Source: Patescibacteria group bacterium (GTDB taxonomy: Bacteria; Patescibacteriota; Minisyncoccia; GCA-002772825). From it: DNA of 51,038 bases. A program made the translations under genes and the position numbers. The notes beneath the pieces are model-generated. The model did no database searches. It saw nothing but the letters and a program-made list of their open reading frames with translations, and was not told the origin of the DNA. Of this stretch, positions 39,903 to 48,734 are shown one piece after another. The stretch spans positions 1-51,038 of the forward strand of contig JANLHB010000034.1 of the NCBI GenBank assembly GCA_024654625.1, written 5' to 3'. Within the stretch, counting starts at the first letter, position 1. Each line of letters begins with the position of its first letter.

Positions 39903-41036
39903 CTACAGATATAACCCGGTCGTTTGAGTTATCATACTTTTAAAAGAGAAACTATTTTCTATTTTCTGCTTTAAGTTAACGCCTAATTTTTCTCTCTTTT
40001 CTTTATCTTTCAATAAACTTTCCAATTCAATCTTTATAGAGTTATAATCAGCCGGCTTTACTAAAACACCGCAATCGCTTGAAATTACATCTCGCACGCC
40101 GCCGACAGAAGAAGACACTACCGGAAGACCGACAAAACCCGCTTCAATAATAGAATAAGGAAATGCCTCAGTGATTGAGGATAAAAGAAAAATATCAAAA
40201 GCCTTAAGATATCTTTTCGCATTATCAATAAACCCCAAAAGAATAACTTTTTGCTCTAACTTCTCTTTCTTTATCATTTCCTCAAGATTGATCTTCAATT
40301 CACCCCCGCCTATTATCAAAAAAACTATCGGGTAATCCCTTAATAAAGAAATGGCTTTAATTGCATATTCTAAACCTTTATTTTTATGAAGTTCAGAAAG
40401 CGTCCCAATCCATATTGCTTCGCTTGGCAAATCAATCATAGAAATATTTTTTAAAGCGGTCCTCGCTTCATTTTTCTCTAAAAGATCAAAATCTGGAATC
40501 CCATTATAGATAACTCGTGTCTTTCTATATACAAAAGGAAAATTTTTTATATTTTCCTTTGTAGCTTCTGAAACACAGATTATATTATCCGCTAAAAGAA
40601 GGGTCACCCAAACAAATATTTTTATCAGAGTCTTTTGCCAAAAAGGACGATCTTCATTAAAAGCCCAACCATGAGCTGTAAAAATTATATTACGAACACC
40701 GGCAATTTTTGCTGAGAGAACGCCAAGCCCACCGGCCTTAGAACTATTTAAGTGCACTACATCTGGCCTCTCTTTTCTAAATAATTTCAAAAGACTAAAG
40801 AAAACCTTAATCTCCGCAAATAAATTTATATCTCGCGAAAGTTTTTCTATTGATACTGTTTTTATGCCAGCGTATTTAAGTTTTTCATTAAGTATTCCTC
40901 CTCCTCCTGATAAAACCATCACTTCAAAATCATCTTTTGGCAGACTGGTGGCCAAATCAAACACATATCTTGTCGCCCCTCCCCAAGATGACTTTGTAAT
41001 AAGATATATTATCTTTTTTTTTCTATCTTCCTTCAT
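39903..41036 (-). CDS. glycosyltransferase family 4
   Basis: A 377-residue GT-B protein. Residues 1-30 (KIIYLITKSSWGGATRYVFDLA), ICVSEATKENI, IYNGI, GTLSELHKNKGLEYAI and SSITEAFPYSIIEAGFVGLPVVSS are GT4 marks. It probably adds a sugar to a lipid-linked polysaccharide precursor. It overlaps the upstream sugar transferase gene by 14 bases, so both probably act in one surface polysaccharide pathway. Confidence 0.88.
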   Translation of the reverse strand: MKEDRKKKIIYLITKSSWGGATRYVFDLATSLPKDDFEVMVLSGGGGILNEKLKYAGIKTVSIEKLSRDINLFAEIKVFFSLLKLFRKERPDVVHLNSSKAGGLGVLSAKIAGVRNIIFTAHGWAFNEDRPFWQKTLIKIFVWVTLLLADNIICVSEATKENIKNFPFVYRKTRVIYNGIPDFDLLEKNEARTALKNISMIDLPSEAIWIGTLSELHKNKGLEYAIKAISLLRDYPIVFLIIGGGELKINLEEMIKKEKLEQKVILLGFIDNAKRYLKAFDIFLLSSITEAFPYSIIEAGFVGLPVVSSSVGGVRDVISSDCGVLVKPADYNSIKIELESLLKDKEKREKLGVNLKQKIENSFSFKSMITQTTGLYL

Positions 41037-42357
41037 TAGAGATGATTGTCTTTAATGTTTTTAAAGCAATAGACACATCAAGGGCCAGAGAGCGATTTTT
41101 TATATAAAATAAATCATACTGCAATTTTTCCAACGCATCCTCAATAGAAGATCCGTAAGGAAAATTTATCTGCGCCCAGCCGGTAAGCCCGGGCTTTACA
41201 AGGTGTCTCATTTTATAATGAGGCAATTTCAAAGAAAGCTCTTTTACAAATTCCGGCCTCTCCGGCCTTGGACCGAAAAAAGAAATGTCCCCGCGAATAA
41301 CATTCCAGACCTGAGGCAATTCATCTATCCTTGAACCCCTTAATATTCTCCCAAAATAAGTAATCCTATCATCATTTTTCTTAGACCACTCCGCTCCATT
41401 CTTTTCTGCGCCAGAAACCATTGACCTGAACTTTATAATATGAAAAATTTTTCCGTTTTTACCTATTCTATTCTGCTTATAAAACACATCTCCGCGACTT
41501 GTAATTTTTATAAAAAAAGCGGCAAAAGGAAGAAAAAATAAAAAGACAATACCTACAAACACAGACAATGCCAAATCAATAACCCTTTTTATATTCTCGT
41601 ATTCTCGTTTATTTATTTCAACAAGATTCTCAAGAAACCAAGCTTTGCCTATCACGGAAACAGGGACTTTCCCGGTCACAGATTCATAAAAATTACTAAA
41701 ATCAACTATAGCCACGCCTAGCGGTATTATATTGTAAAAAACAGATATCAAACTGTCATCTTGCCTCATATCATCAGAAACAGCTATAACTTCAACATTA
41801 TGTTCTTTAACATATCTCTCAATATCAATCTCTTTGCTTTTATCCTCGTCAAATATATCCAATACTTGATAAGCAAGTTGTGGTCGGTCATTTATAAAAC
41901 CGGCAAAATCTTCAATCTCTTTTGATGACCCGAAAAAAATAACATTTATCTTGGAACTTTTAACCACATTATTAAAAAAGAACTTTCTCCATAGCCACAT
42001 AAGACCAGTGACTATAAGCAAATTTATCAATAAGATTGTTTTAGGCGTTATCCCCCAGATTGGAACAGTATAAAATACCAAAACTGAAATAATGCCAACG
42101 GCAAGCATTGTCTTCAAAAAACGATTCCTTAAATCATTAAACGAAATAAACTTCTCAATCTCATACAATCCCGCGATAAAAAATATGATAATCCATATTA
42201 TGTACAACATGATCATCGGCATAGCGTTTGTACTTATAACAGTAGAAGAAGGAAATTCCAAAGACCTCAAAAAAAAAGTTAAAAAGAATGAAAAAAACAA
42301 AAGAATCAAATCTCCGCTTAATATAATAATTTTTCTAAAATTATGAGTCTTAATCAT
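41023..42357 (-). CDS. exopolysaccharide initiating glycosyl-phosphate transferase (WbaP/PssY type)
   Basis: Transfers a sugar-phosphate to undecaprenyl phosphate at the membrane, starting polysaccharide synthesis. Four N-terminal transmembrane helices (residues 1-130), a CoA-binding-like central domain (INVIFFGSSKE), a fifth membrane helix and the C-terminal catalytic domain with KRVIDLALS, FHIIKFRSM, LRGSRIDELPQ, GPRPERPEFV and PGLTGWAQI. At 444 residues it is full length. It is followed by the GT4 gene. Confidence 0.9.
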   Translation of the reverse strand: MIKTHNFRKIIILSGDLILLFFSFFLTFFLRSLEFPSSTVISTNAMPMIMLYIIWIIIFFIAGLYEIEKFISFNDLRNRFLKTMLAVGIISVLVFYTVPIWGITPKTILLINLLIVTGLMWLWRKFFFNNVVKSSKINVIFFGSSKEIEDFAGFINDRPQLAYQVLDIFDEDKSKEIDIERYVKEHNVEVIAVSDDMRQDDSLISVFYNIIPLGVAIVDFSNFYESVTGKVPVSVIGKAWFLENLVEINKREYENIKRVIDLALSVFVGIVFLFFLPFAAFFIKITSRGDVFYKQNRIGKNGKIFHIIKFRSMVSGAEKNGAEWSKKNDDRITYFGRILRGSRIDELPQVWNVIRGDISFFGPRPERPEFVKELSLKLPHYKMRHLVKPGLTGWAQINFPYGSSIEDALEKLQYDLFYIKNRSLALDVSIALKTLKTIISNEGR

Positions 42358-43829
42358 ATATCATCAATTATATCAAAATCACTCTCTTTTAAAACCTGCC
42401 TGCCAAAAATAAATTTAAATATAATAAAAGCATATATAACATAAATAAGAAACATTATCCACAAAGGAACCTGAAGCTTAATTGATGCAAATGGGATAGA
42501 GCTGAAAATATCCACCACCTTGAGCTCGTATTCCAAGAGAAGATAAGTAACCCAAGCAAATGGCGTAGAAATAATTATACCCAGAAAGCCAAAAAACCCG
42601 GCCAAAAACCCGAAAAACATAGTAACCGGTACAAAGATAAGAATAAGAAGATTCACCGGCAAAGAAACGATAGATATTTCCCCGATCTTATACAGCAAAA
42701 ACGGCAAGACAAAAATTTGAGTAGCTAAAGTGGCAATAGCGACCTCGCGGATATTCCACTTCTCCGGGATAAATTTAAACTTTCTCTCAAAAAACGGGGA
42801 AAAATAGATAAGCCCGACAGTTGCGAGAAAAGAAAGCTGAAAAGACGGATCAAATACAAGAATCTTCGGGTTATGAAAGATCATCAAAAAACCGGCGATA
42901 AAAAGAGCTATTGTAATATTATAAATCCTGCCTGTAGTTTTCGCCAAAACAACAATAAGCGCCATTATTGAAGAGCGCACAATGGTTGCCGAAGCGCCTG
43001 TCAAAAGAGCAAATAATATTATTCCAAACGACCCAAGCGCGATACCAAAAACCTGAGGAAGAAAAGAGAATATTCTCATCATTGAAAGGACGACTATCGT
43101 CACATTGTATCCGGATAAAACCACGATATGGATAACACCCGTCTTACGAAAATCATCCAGAAGTTCTTTTCCCATAGCCTCTTTTGAACCTACGACCAAT
43201 CCGCCAAGGAGAGCTGAATGAGGAGAAGGGATAACCCGTGAAATATTTTGCAAAAATCTTCTCTTTACGGCGAACAAGCCCTCTTTCAATATAAAACCAT
43301 TTCCAGATGAAATAAGTTCCATCTTCGGATAAAACATCTCATAAAAAATATTGTCCTTAGCCAGATAAAGAGGCCAATTAAAATCCCCTGAGAAATTCTC
43401 AGGTTTTTTTAATTTACCCTTGACCCCGACTTCATCGCCATAATTAAATTCCGGGTAACGCTCTCCATAAACAAGTATTCTCACCCCGTCACCTACCTCA
43501 ATAATATACCTTGTATTGTCTTCTCTGTAGTCAGGCTCATCGGAAACAATACCTTTAAAACTAATTGCTTGATCAATGTTACTTTCAAAAAATATATTCT
43601 CTCTACTGTTTGAACTGATATCATATCTGAAAATTCCAAGACCTGTTGAGAAGAACAAAAGAGAAGCGAAAATAATAATCTTTTTCTTCCCTTGAAAAAA
43701 ATAAACGAGAACCAAAACTGCGCCAAGTAAAATAAAAAGTCCGGCAAAAGCCGGGCCGAAATCTAAAAAAGAGCGTATAAATACACCGAAAACAAAACTG
43801 CCCAAAAATATCGTAAAGATTTTGTTCAT
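42354..43829 (-). CDS. comEC: ComEC/Rec2-family competence membrane protein
   Basis: Likely DNA-import channel. About nine transmembrane segments; the N-terminal DUF4131-like part is followed by the ComEC core with RRFLQNISRVIP, LLGGLVVGSKEAM, DFRKTGVIHIVVLSGYNVTI, SIMALIVVLAKTTGR, and DPSFQLSFLATVGLIYFSP. The C-terminal metallo-beta-lactamase domain of long ComEC is absent, as in many short forms. I start it at the ATG at 43829 (MNKIFTIFLG), since the longer start at 43874 lies in hairpin element B. The type IV pilus in the same window may serve DNA uptake. Confidence 0.88.
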   Translation of the reverse strand: MNKIFTIFLGSFVFGVFIRSFLDFGPAFAGLFILLGAVLVLVYFFQGKKKIIIFASLLFFSTGLGIFRYDISSNSRENIFFESNIDQAISFKGIVSDEPDYREDNTRYIIEVGDGVRILVYGERYPEFNYGDEVGVKGKLKKPENFSGDFNWPLYLAKDNIFYEMFYPKMELISSGNGFILKEGLFAVKRRFLQNISRVIPSPHSALLGGLVVGSKEAMGKELLDDFRKTGVIHIVVLSGYNVTIVVLSMMRIFSFLPQVFGIALGSFGIILFALLTGASATIVRSSIMALIVVLAKTTGRIYNITIALFIAGFLMIFHNPKILVFDPSFQLSFLATVGLIYFSPFFERKFKFIPEKWNIREVAIATLATQIFVLPFLLYKIGEISIVSLPVNLLILIFVPVTMFFGFLAGFFGFLGIIISTPFAWVTYLLLEYELKVVDIFSSIPFASIKLQVPLWIMFLIYVIYAFIIFKFIFGRQVLKESDFDIIDDI

Positions 43830-43874
43830 AAAAAGATTTCCACAAACCCAAAACTTGATTTCTTGATATCTCAA

Positions 43875-43951
43875 GCAAAAGTGAGAAAAACTGTTTTGGA
43901 AGAATTTCCCTCTATGACCGTTCTGGAAAAACAGTTGTTTCTCACTTTTGC
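43875..43951. repeat. bulged-stem element B
   Basis: Arms 43875-43897 and 43928-43951 pair apart from one extra base 9 bp from the loop. The 30-base loop has AATTTCCCTCTATGACCG at the same offset as element A; 24 loop bases are identical. It lies between the RNase H stop and comEC. Confidence 0.8.
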
Positions 43952-43961
43952 CTTTATAAAA

Positions 43962-44399
43962 CTAAAATAATGTTTTCTTCTTATCCATCGCTTCATTTGC
44001 CAGCCTGTCTGCCTCTTTATTCTTCTCTCTGGGAATTTCCACAAAAGAAATTTTTCCCAGTTCCGTCTTCAAGTTCCAGATCTTTATAAATAAAGGAAAA
44101 AGCTTCTCTTCATTAAGCTTATACTCCCCCTTCAACTGTCTAGCAATAAGCTGGCTGTCTGTCCTTATTTCAATCTCAAGATTTTTTGTTTTTTCTTTTC
44201 CAAACAGATGTTTAACTTTACTTAAGGCTAAAATAATCGCCTCATATTCTGCCTCATTATTTGTCCGCACGCCGATATCGCTTGAATATTCCTTTAAGAC
44301 TTTACCCTGGCTATCAACAATAACCACGCCTACTCCAGCGGGACCCGGATTCCCCCTTGAACCGCCGTCTGTATAGATTACAATTTTATCTTGTTTCAT
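43962..44399 (-). CDS. ribonuclease H-like protein
   Basis: A 145-residue RNase HI fold: YTDGGSRGNPGPAG (Asp10-type), NNEAEYEAI (Glu), RTDSQLIARQL (Asp) and EADRLANEA (Asp) are the metal-binding residues. It resembles stand-alone RNase HI or the Bacillus YpdQ/YpeP type; it may remove RNA from hybrids. It follows recJ in the same direction. Confidence 0.9.
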   Translation of the reverse strand: MKQDKIVIYTDGGSRGNPGPAGVGVVIVDSQGKVLKEYSSDIGVRTNNEAEYEAIILALSKVKHLFGKEKTKNLEIEIRTDSQLIARQLKGEYKLNEEKLFPLFIKIWNLKTELGKISFVEIPREKNKEADRLANEAMDKKKTLF

Positions 44400-44441
44400 C
44401 TCGTTAAAAGTTATAGTTATATACTCTTAATATCTATTATT

Positions 44442-46175
44442 TTATACGGCTTTTCGTATATCCACAATCCTGAGGCGGAGCTCCGGCACGCCGCGAAACA
44501 TTGATTTCTCCATTGTCGCTACTAAATCTATATCTTGCTCATCTTTAAGAGTTATATCTTTAAACTTGTCCACTTTCATGAAGAATCCTATCGCTTTCAC
44601 TGTATCTCCGCTTGTCTTAGTAAACGAAAGCTCAAGGTGAATACCACCGTTGCCAAACTCTCTCACCTCTCCTATCTTTATATTCTCAAACATAAAGACC
44701 GGCTTCGGATTATCCATACCAAACGGCGCAAATTTCTCAATAATATTCCAATTCTTCCAATTTATATCGTCCAAGCCGAGCTTGCTGTCTATCTCAAACG
44801 TAGCAAATCCGTTTTCCATCTTCTCCACTTTCTTATACGCTTCCACCGCCTCCACTTCCAGTGAATCAAGTTTTTCAGGAGCCACACTGAAACCGCCAGC
44901 CAAAGCATGTCCGCCAAATCCTGTGAATAGGCCACTGACTCCTTCCATAAATTTAACAAGGTCTATGGTCCCATCTGAACGGCAAGAACCTTTTATCTCA
45001 TGAGCATCAGCCTTGCCCCAGAGAAATACTGGCCTCTGATATTTCTCCATTATCCTATTGGCGGCAAGCCCAAGCACTCCAGGCATCCAACTAAAATCAC
45101 CCAAGACGATAATCGGCGGAATATTATCTTCCTTTCCGGCAAACTTCCCTTCTACGGCATCAAGTATCACCTGCACCGATTCCTTTCTTTCGCCATTCTT
45201 CCCTTCAAGGTCAGAAGCGATACTTTGAGCTTCTTCTTTATTTTCTGTTATCAATAAGTTAAAACTTGTAGTCGCATGCCCCATTCTGCTTGCCGTGTTT
45301 ATCCTTGGCGCCACCATAAATCCGATATCATCTTCATTTAAATATTCATTATTTAATTTCAATCTCTTGTATAAAGAAACAAGACCGACTCTCTTTGTCT
45401 TACGAAGAACCTTCAATCCGAAATGAACAATCGTCCTGTTTTCATCGCGAAGAGAAACCATATCGGCAATAGTGGCAATAGACGTCACATCAAGAAGCCA
45501 TTTTTCCCAGCCTTCTACAATATTAAATTGACCGGTATCAATCCCTCTCTTAATAAGACCTTGAACTGTTTTAAAAGCAGCTCCAGCTCCTGATAGAAAT
45601 TTAAAAGGATATGTCTCTCCTTCCTGCTTGGCGTCAATTATCGCATACGCCTCAGGCATGTCTTCCTGCACGATATGATGGTCAATTATAATAGTATCAA
45701 TACCGGCATCTTTTGCTTTCTTCACTTCAGGCGTATCTGTAATACCGCAATCAACAGTAATTATAAGATTAATACTATCCTTTATAAATTCATCAATCGC
45801 CCCCAAGGTAAGGCCGTATCCGTCTTTATACCTATTTGGAATATGAATATGAAAATTCTCAAAACCTATTTTTTTAAAAAAATCATAAAAAATCACACTG
45901 CCTGAGATGCCGTCGGCGTCATAGTCGCCGAAGACCACAATCTTCTCTTTATTCTCTATTGCCTTAAGAATCCTCGTGACTGACTCCTCCATGCCAAGCA
46001 TAAGAAAAGGATCATGCATATCTCTCCCGTAATCCGGATTGAAGAACCTCTCCGCTTCATCGGCACTCTTAATATCGCGATAAAAAAGAAGCTGGCGAGC
46101 CAGCTGGGGATAAGCTTCAAGTTTTTTATCCGCTTCTTTTGGTATCTCTTTATTTACAATCCACTTTTTTGTCAT
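44442..46175 (-). CDS. recJ: single-stranded-DNA-specific exonuclease RecJ
   Basis: 5' to 3' ssDNA exonuclease in repair and recombination. The DHH motifs can be seen: VVFGDYDADGISG, ITVDCGIT, IIIDHHIVQ, and the DHHA1 part GFGGHALAGGFSV; the C-terminal OB domain follows. At 577 residues it is full length. It is divergent from the HIT gene, with element C in the gap. Confidence 0.94.
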   Translation of the reverse strand: MTKKWIVNKEIPKEADKKLEAYPQLARQLLFYRDIKSADEAERFFNPDYGRDMHDPFLMLGMEESVTRILKAIENKEKIVVFGDYDADGISGSVIFYDFFKKIGFENFHIHIPNRYKDGYGLTLGAIDEFIKDSINLIITVDCGITDTPEVKKAKDAGIDTIIIDHHIVQEDMPEAYAIIDAKQEGETYPFKFLSGAGAAFKTVQGLIKRGIDTGQFNIVEGWEKWLLDVTSIATIADMVSLRDENRTIVHFGLKVLRKTKRVGLVSLYKRLKLNNEYLNEDDIGFMVAPRINTASRMGHATTSFNLLITENKEEAQSIASDLEGKNGERKESVQVILDAVEGKFAGKEDNIPPIIVLGDFSWMPGVLGLAANRIMEKYQRPVFLWGKADAHEIKGSCRSDGTIDLVKFMEGVSGLFTGFGGHALAGGFSVAPEKLDSLEVEAVEAYKKVEKMENGFATFEIDSKLGLDDINWKNWNIIEKFAPFGMDNPKPVFMFENIKIGEVREFGNGGIHLELSFTKTSGDTVKAIGFFMKVDKFKDITLKDEQDIDLVATMEKSMFRGVPELRLRIVDIRKAV

Positions 46176-46220
46176 TTAAGAGAGTATATCATATAATTAA
46201 AAGAAAAAGTGTAGAATAAT

Positions 46221-46304
46221 TTTTCAAAAACTAAAACTTGATTTCCGAAAACTGTCCCTTGCTGTTTGGCTCTTGCAGGAAATTAAGATTTTAGTTTTTG
46301 AAAA
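46221..46304. repeat. bulged-stem element C
   Basis: Arms 46221-46246 and 46278-46304 pair with one mismatch and one extra base 10 bp from the loop, around a 31-base loop. The loop-side arm AGGAAATTAAGATTTT also occurs in element A. It fills the gap between recJ and the HIT gene. Confidence 0.7.
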
Positions 46305-46345
46305 TTCACTTTCCATTATTTAAATTAAATAATTTCTAAGACATT

Positions 46346-46753
46346 ATGAATGATTGTATATTTTGTAAAATAATAAAAGGAGAAATACCGGCAGATAAAA
46401 TCTATGAAGATGATAATTTCCTAGCTTTTCTTGATATCACGCCAATCAACTTAGGTCACGCCCTTTTAATCCCAAAAAATCATTACAAAGATCTTTTTGA
46501 AATTCCCGATGATACTTTATGCAAAATCGGTCCGGTTATAAAGAAGGTTGCAGGAGCAGTGAAAGAAGGAACAAAAGCTGATGGTATAAATATAGGGATG
46601 AATAACGGCAGAGCAGCAGGACAAATCGTCTTCCATGCCCACATCCACATAATGCCAAGATTTTCTGATGACGGATATAAACTCTGGCACGGCAAAGAAT
46701 ATGATAAAGATACAAGCAAAAAAACCGCCAAAGAAATAAGAAAATTCATCTAA
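46346..46753 (+). CDS. HIT family protein (Hint-type nucleoside phosphoramidase)
   Basis: A 135-residue histidine-triad protein with CIFCKIIKGEIPA at the start and HAHIHIMPR (H-x-H-x-H) near 94-102. It hydrolyses adenosine 5'-phosphoramidates or similar nucleotides. C4 and C7 in CIFC fit the zinc-binding variant, if the other ligands are present. It is a single gene, with a palindrome and bidirectional terminator behind it. Confidence 0.93.
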   Translation: MNDCIFCKIIKGEIPADKIYEDDNFLAFLDITPINLGHALLIPKNHYKDLFEIPDDTLCKIGPVIKKVAGAVKEGTKADGINIGMNNGRAAGQIVFHAHIHIMPRFSDDGYKLWHGKEYDKDTSKKTAKEIRKFI

Positions 46754-46756
46754 CCC

Positions 46757-46788
46757 CAACGGCTATCCGCCGCGGCGGATAGCCGTTG
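46757..46788. repeat. 32-bp perfect palindrome with TCCGCC..GGCGGA core
   Basis: Self-complementary throughout, starting 4 bases after the HIT stop. The core is shared with 3097-3150; the outer arms differ. Confidence 0.85.
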
Positions 46789-46807
46789 CTTTTTGCCTAA
46801 ACTAATT

Positions 46808-46839
46808 AAAAAAGATTTCGTTATAGCGAAATCTTTTTT
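46808..46839. terminator. bidirectional terminator between the HIT and pgk genes
   Basis: AAAAAAGATTTCG (46808-46820) pairs with CGAAATCTTTTTT (46827-46839), loop TTATAG. It has a T-run in both directions and lies between convergent genes. Confidence 0.85.
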
Positions 46840-46841
46840 GT

Positions 46842-47927
46842 TTATTTCTTCTTTTTCTTAAGCGCTTCTATACCTGGCAAAGTTCCCTCTGATAGGAAAG
46901 CAAGCATTGCTCCACCACCGGTTGATACAAAAGAAAACTTATTTAATATATTCAACTTCTTTATAGCCGAGATGGTATCCCCTCCACCAACGATAGAGAT
47001 CGCTTTAGACTTAGCTATAGCTTTTGCTATTTCAGTAGTGCCATTCTTATATCCTCCTTCAAAGTTGCCAAGTGGTCCGCTCCAGATTACAAATTTAGAT
47101 TTACTTATAATCTCCTTTAATTCTTTTATTGCATCAGTGCCAATATCCCAATTGATACCGCTCTCTGTGAGCATGTCTTTAGGAATAACAATCTTTTTGC
47201 TCTTCACAAATTTCTTTATATCAACGTCTTTGTCATAAATAGACTTGCCTATATCAATTCCTTTTTCTTTAAGGAAGACGTTTGCCAACGCCCCTCCTAT
47301 AAATATCTTATCAGCAGTCTTTATAAATCTCTTAAGCACGCCTAATTTACTCTCAAATTTTACACCTCCCAAGATTAGGAGAAAAGGGTGTTTTGACTTA
47401 AATGCTTTAGACAGATTTGAAACTTCTTCATCCATAAGAAGTCCTGAATACGAAGGAAGAAACTTGGGTAAACCCACTATAGAAGCGTGCTTTCTATGAG
47501 AAACCGAGAAGGCGTCGTTAACATAAATATCCCCAAGGGAAGCTAACTCCTTGGCAAAAGCGGTATCATTATTTTTTTCTCTATCGTCTGATCTTAAATT
47601 CTCAAGCAGAAGAACTCCGCCATTTTTCATATTATTGATCTTCTCTCTTGTTTCACTTCCTAAGACCTCCCTCGAGAAATCTACTTTAAAATATGAATTA
47701 ATATATTCTGCCACAGGCAACAAACCCGCAGCTCGTCCTTTTGTAACGTGACTTAATATTATAACTTTTGCTCCATTTTTCTTCAAAAATCTGATTGTAG
47801 GAAGAATTTGTTTTATCCTGAAATCTCCTTTCACTTCGCCATCTTCTATAAATACGTTTAGGTCCCCTCTTAAAAGAACCTTTTTACCCTTTAAATTCTT
47901 CGCCTGTTTTATACTTGGTAATTTCAT
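46842..47927 (-). CDS. pgk: phosphoglycerate kinase
   Basis: Makes ATP and 3-phosphoglycerate in glycolysis. KKVLLRGDLNV, GRAAGLLPVAEYI, FVNDAFSVSHRKHAS-like VNDAFSVSHRKHASIVG, LLILGGVKFESKLGVL, WSGPLGNFE and the C-terminal VGGGDT...STGGGAML are present. At 361 residues from the ATG at 47927 it is slightly shorter than most. An upstream ATG at 47963 would overlap tpiA's end and adds an unrelated MRWQIILK stretch, so I reject it. tpiA lies 7 bases upstream in the same operon. Confidence 0.95.
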   Translation of the reverse strand: MKLPSIKQAKNLKGKKVLLRGDLNVFIEDGEVKGDFRIKQILPTIRFLKKNGAKVIILSHVTKGRAAGLLPVAEYINSYFKVDFSREVLGSETREKINNMKNGGVLLLENLRSDDREKNNDTAFAKELASLGDIYVNDAFSVSHRKHASIVGLPKFLPSYSGLLMDEEVSNLSKAFKSKHPFLLILGGVKFESKLGVLKRFIKTADKIFIGGALANVFLKEKGIDIGKSIYDKDVDIKKFVKSKKIVIPKDMLTESGINWDIGTDAIKELKEIISKSKFVIWSGPLGNFEGGYKNGTTEIAKAIAKSKAISIVGGGDTISAIKKLNILNKFSFVSTGGGAMLAFLSEGTLPGIEALKKKKK

Positions 47928-47934
47928 AATTAAA

Positions 47935-48723
47935 TTAATTTTTAATATTATTTGCCATCTCAAGTATTTCTTTAAAAGACTCTATCTCTAGTGACTTGTG
48001 CCCTATCAAGAGACCTGACACGCCTCCCGAAGAAAGAAAGCCGGCTGTATTTTTAGCATCTACAGATCCGCCATAAAGTATTGGTATCTTTTCTCCCTTT
48101 TGTCTTCCAAAAACATCTACAAGAATCTTTTTAATATAAATTGATACTTCAAACACCTTCTCCGGAGAATCGGCATTCTTGCCGGACTTGCCTATCGCCC
48201 AAATAGGCTCATAAGCTATTATCAAATTGCCTGCTAGTTTACTTGGTACGGATTTGAGCCCTTCCAATAACTCTGTCTTTATAAAATTAAGATAATCACC
48301 GTCTTCATCTCGCTTTCTCTCTCCAACACAAAGTATAACCTTAAGCCCTGAGATAAGCGCGTACTTTACCTTCTTGTTTATCATCAAATTATCTTCCCCT
48401 AAGTGCTCCCTCCTCTCAGAGTGTCCGATGATTACATATTTCACTCCGAGCTTCTTTAGCATTGTGGCGGAGACCTCTCCCGTGTACGCTGTTTTCTTCT
48501 CATCCCAAAATATATCCTGAACACCAAGCGCCAGTTGGCTCTTGGTGTGAAGTCCGCCTTGGGCGGATGGAGCTAAAATCCCCAAATAAACAAAAGGTGG
48601 GCAACTAACCATCTCTACATTCTTTAAATTACGAGAATTCTTCTTGGCGGAATTAAAAATCTTTTTTGCTGTCTCTTTATCAGCAGGATTCATCTTCCAA
48701 TTAGCGACAATCAATTTCTTCAT
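47935..48723 (-). CDS. tpiA: triosephosphate isomerase
   Basis: Interconverts DHAP and glyceraldehyde 3-phosphate. ANWKMN with the active Lys, IIGHSERRE (His), AYEPIWAIG with the catalytic Glu, and YGGSVDAKN and LLIGHKSLE phosphate-binding loops are clear. Residues about 53-59 (SAQGGLH) are an extra segment between strand 2 and GVQD, coded by the palindrome at 48553-48567; a typical TIM lacks it. The insertion is on a surface loop, so the enzyme may work normally. It forms an operon with pgk. Confidence 0.94.
   Translation of the reverse strand: MKKLIVANWKMNPADKETAKKIFNSAKKNSRNLKNVEMVSCPPFVYLGILAPSAQGGLHTKSQLALGVQDIFWDEKKTAYTGEVSATMLKKLGVKYVIIGHSERREHLGEDNLMINKKVKYALISGLKVILCVGERKRDEDGDYLNFIKTELLEGLKSVPSKLAGNLIIAYEPIWAIGKSGKNADSPEKVFEVSIYIKKILVDVFGRQKGEKIPILYGGSVDAKNTAGFLSSGGVSGLLIGHKSLEIESFKEILEMANNIKN
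48553..48567. repeat. TCCGCC-GGCGGA palindrome inserted in tpiA
   Basis: TCCGCC TTG GGCGGA, translated as SAQGG. The core matches the intergenic palindromes at 3097-3150 and 46757-46788. Confidence 0.65.
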
Positions 48724-48734
48724 ATCTATAAAAA

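Noticed and set aside
43830-43874. Longer comEC start
   Set aside because: It begins at the hairpin element B, and its 15 extra residues (MRYQEIKFWVCGNLF) are not ComEC-like.
30156-46304. Elements A-C as integron attC sites
   Set aside because: Extra-helical bases and long imperfect stems are attC-like, but the outer GTT/AAC boxes required for IntI recombination are not present in B and C, and no integrase gene is in the window.
47928-47963. Longer pgk start overlapping tpiA
   Set aside because: Extra residues do not match phosphoglycerate kinases; the family start MKLPSIKQAKNLKGKKVLLRGDLN is at 47927.
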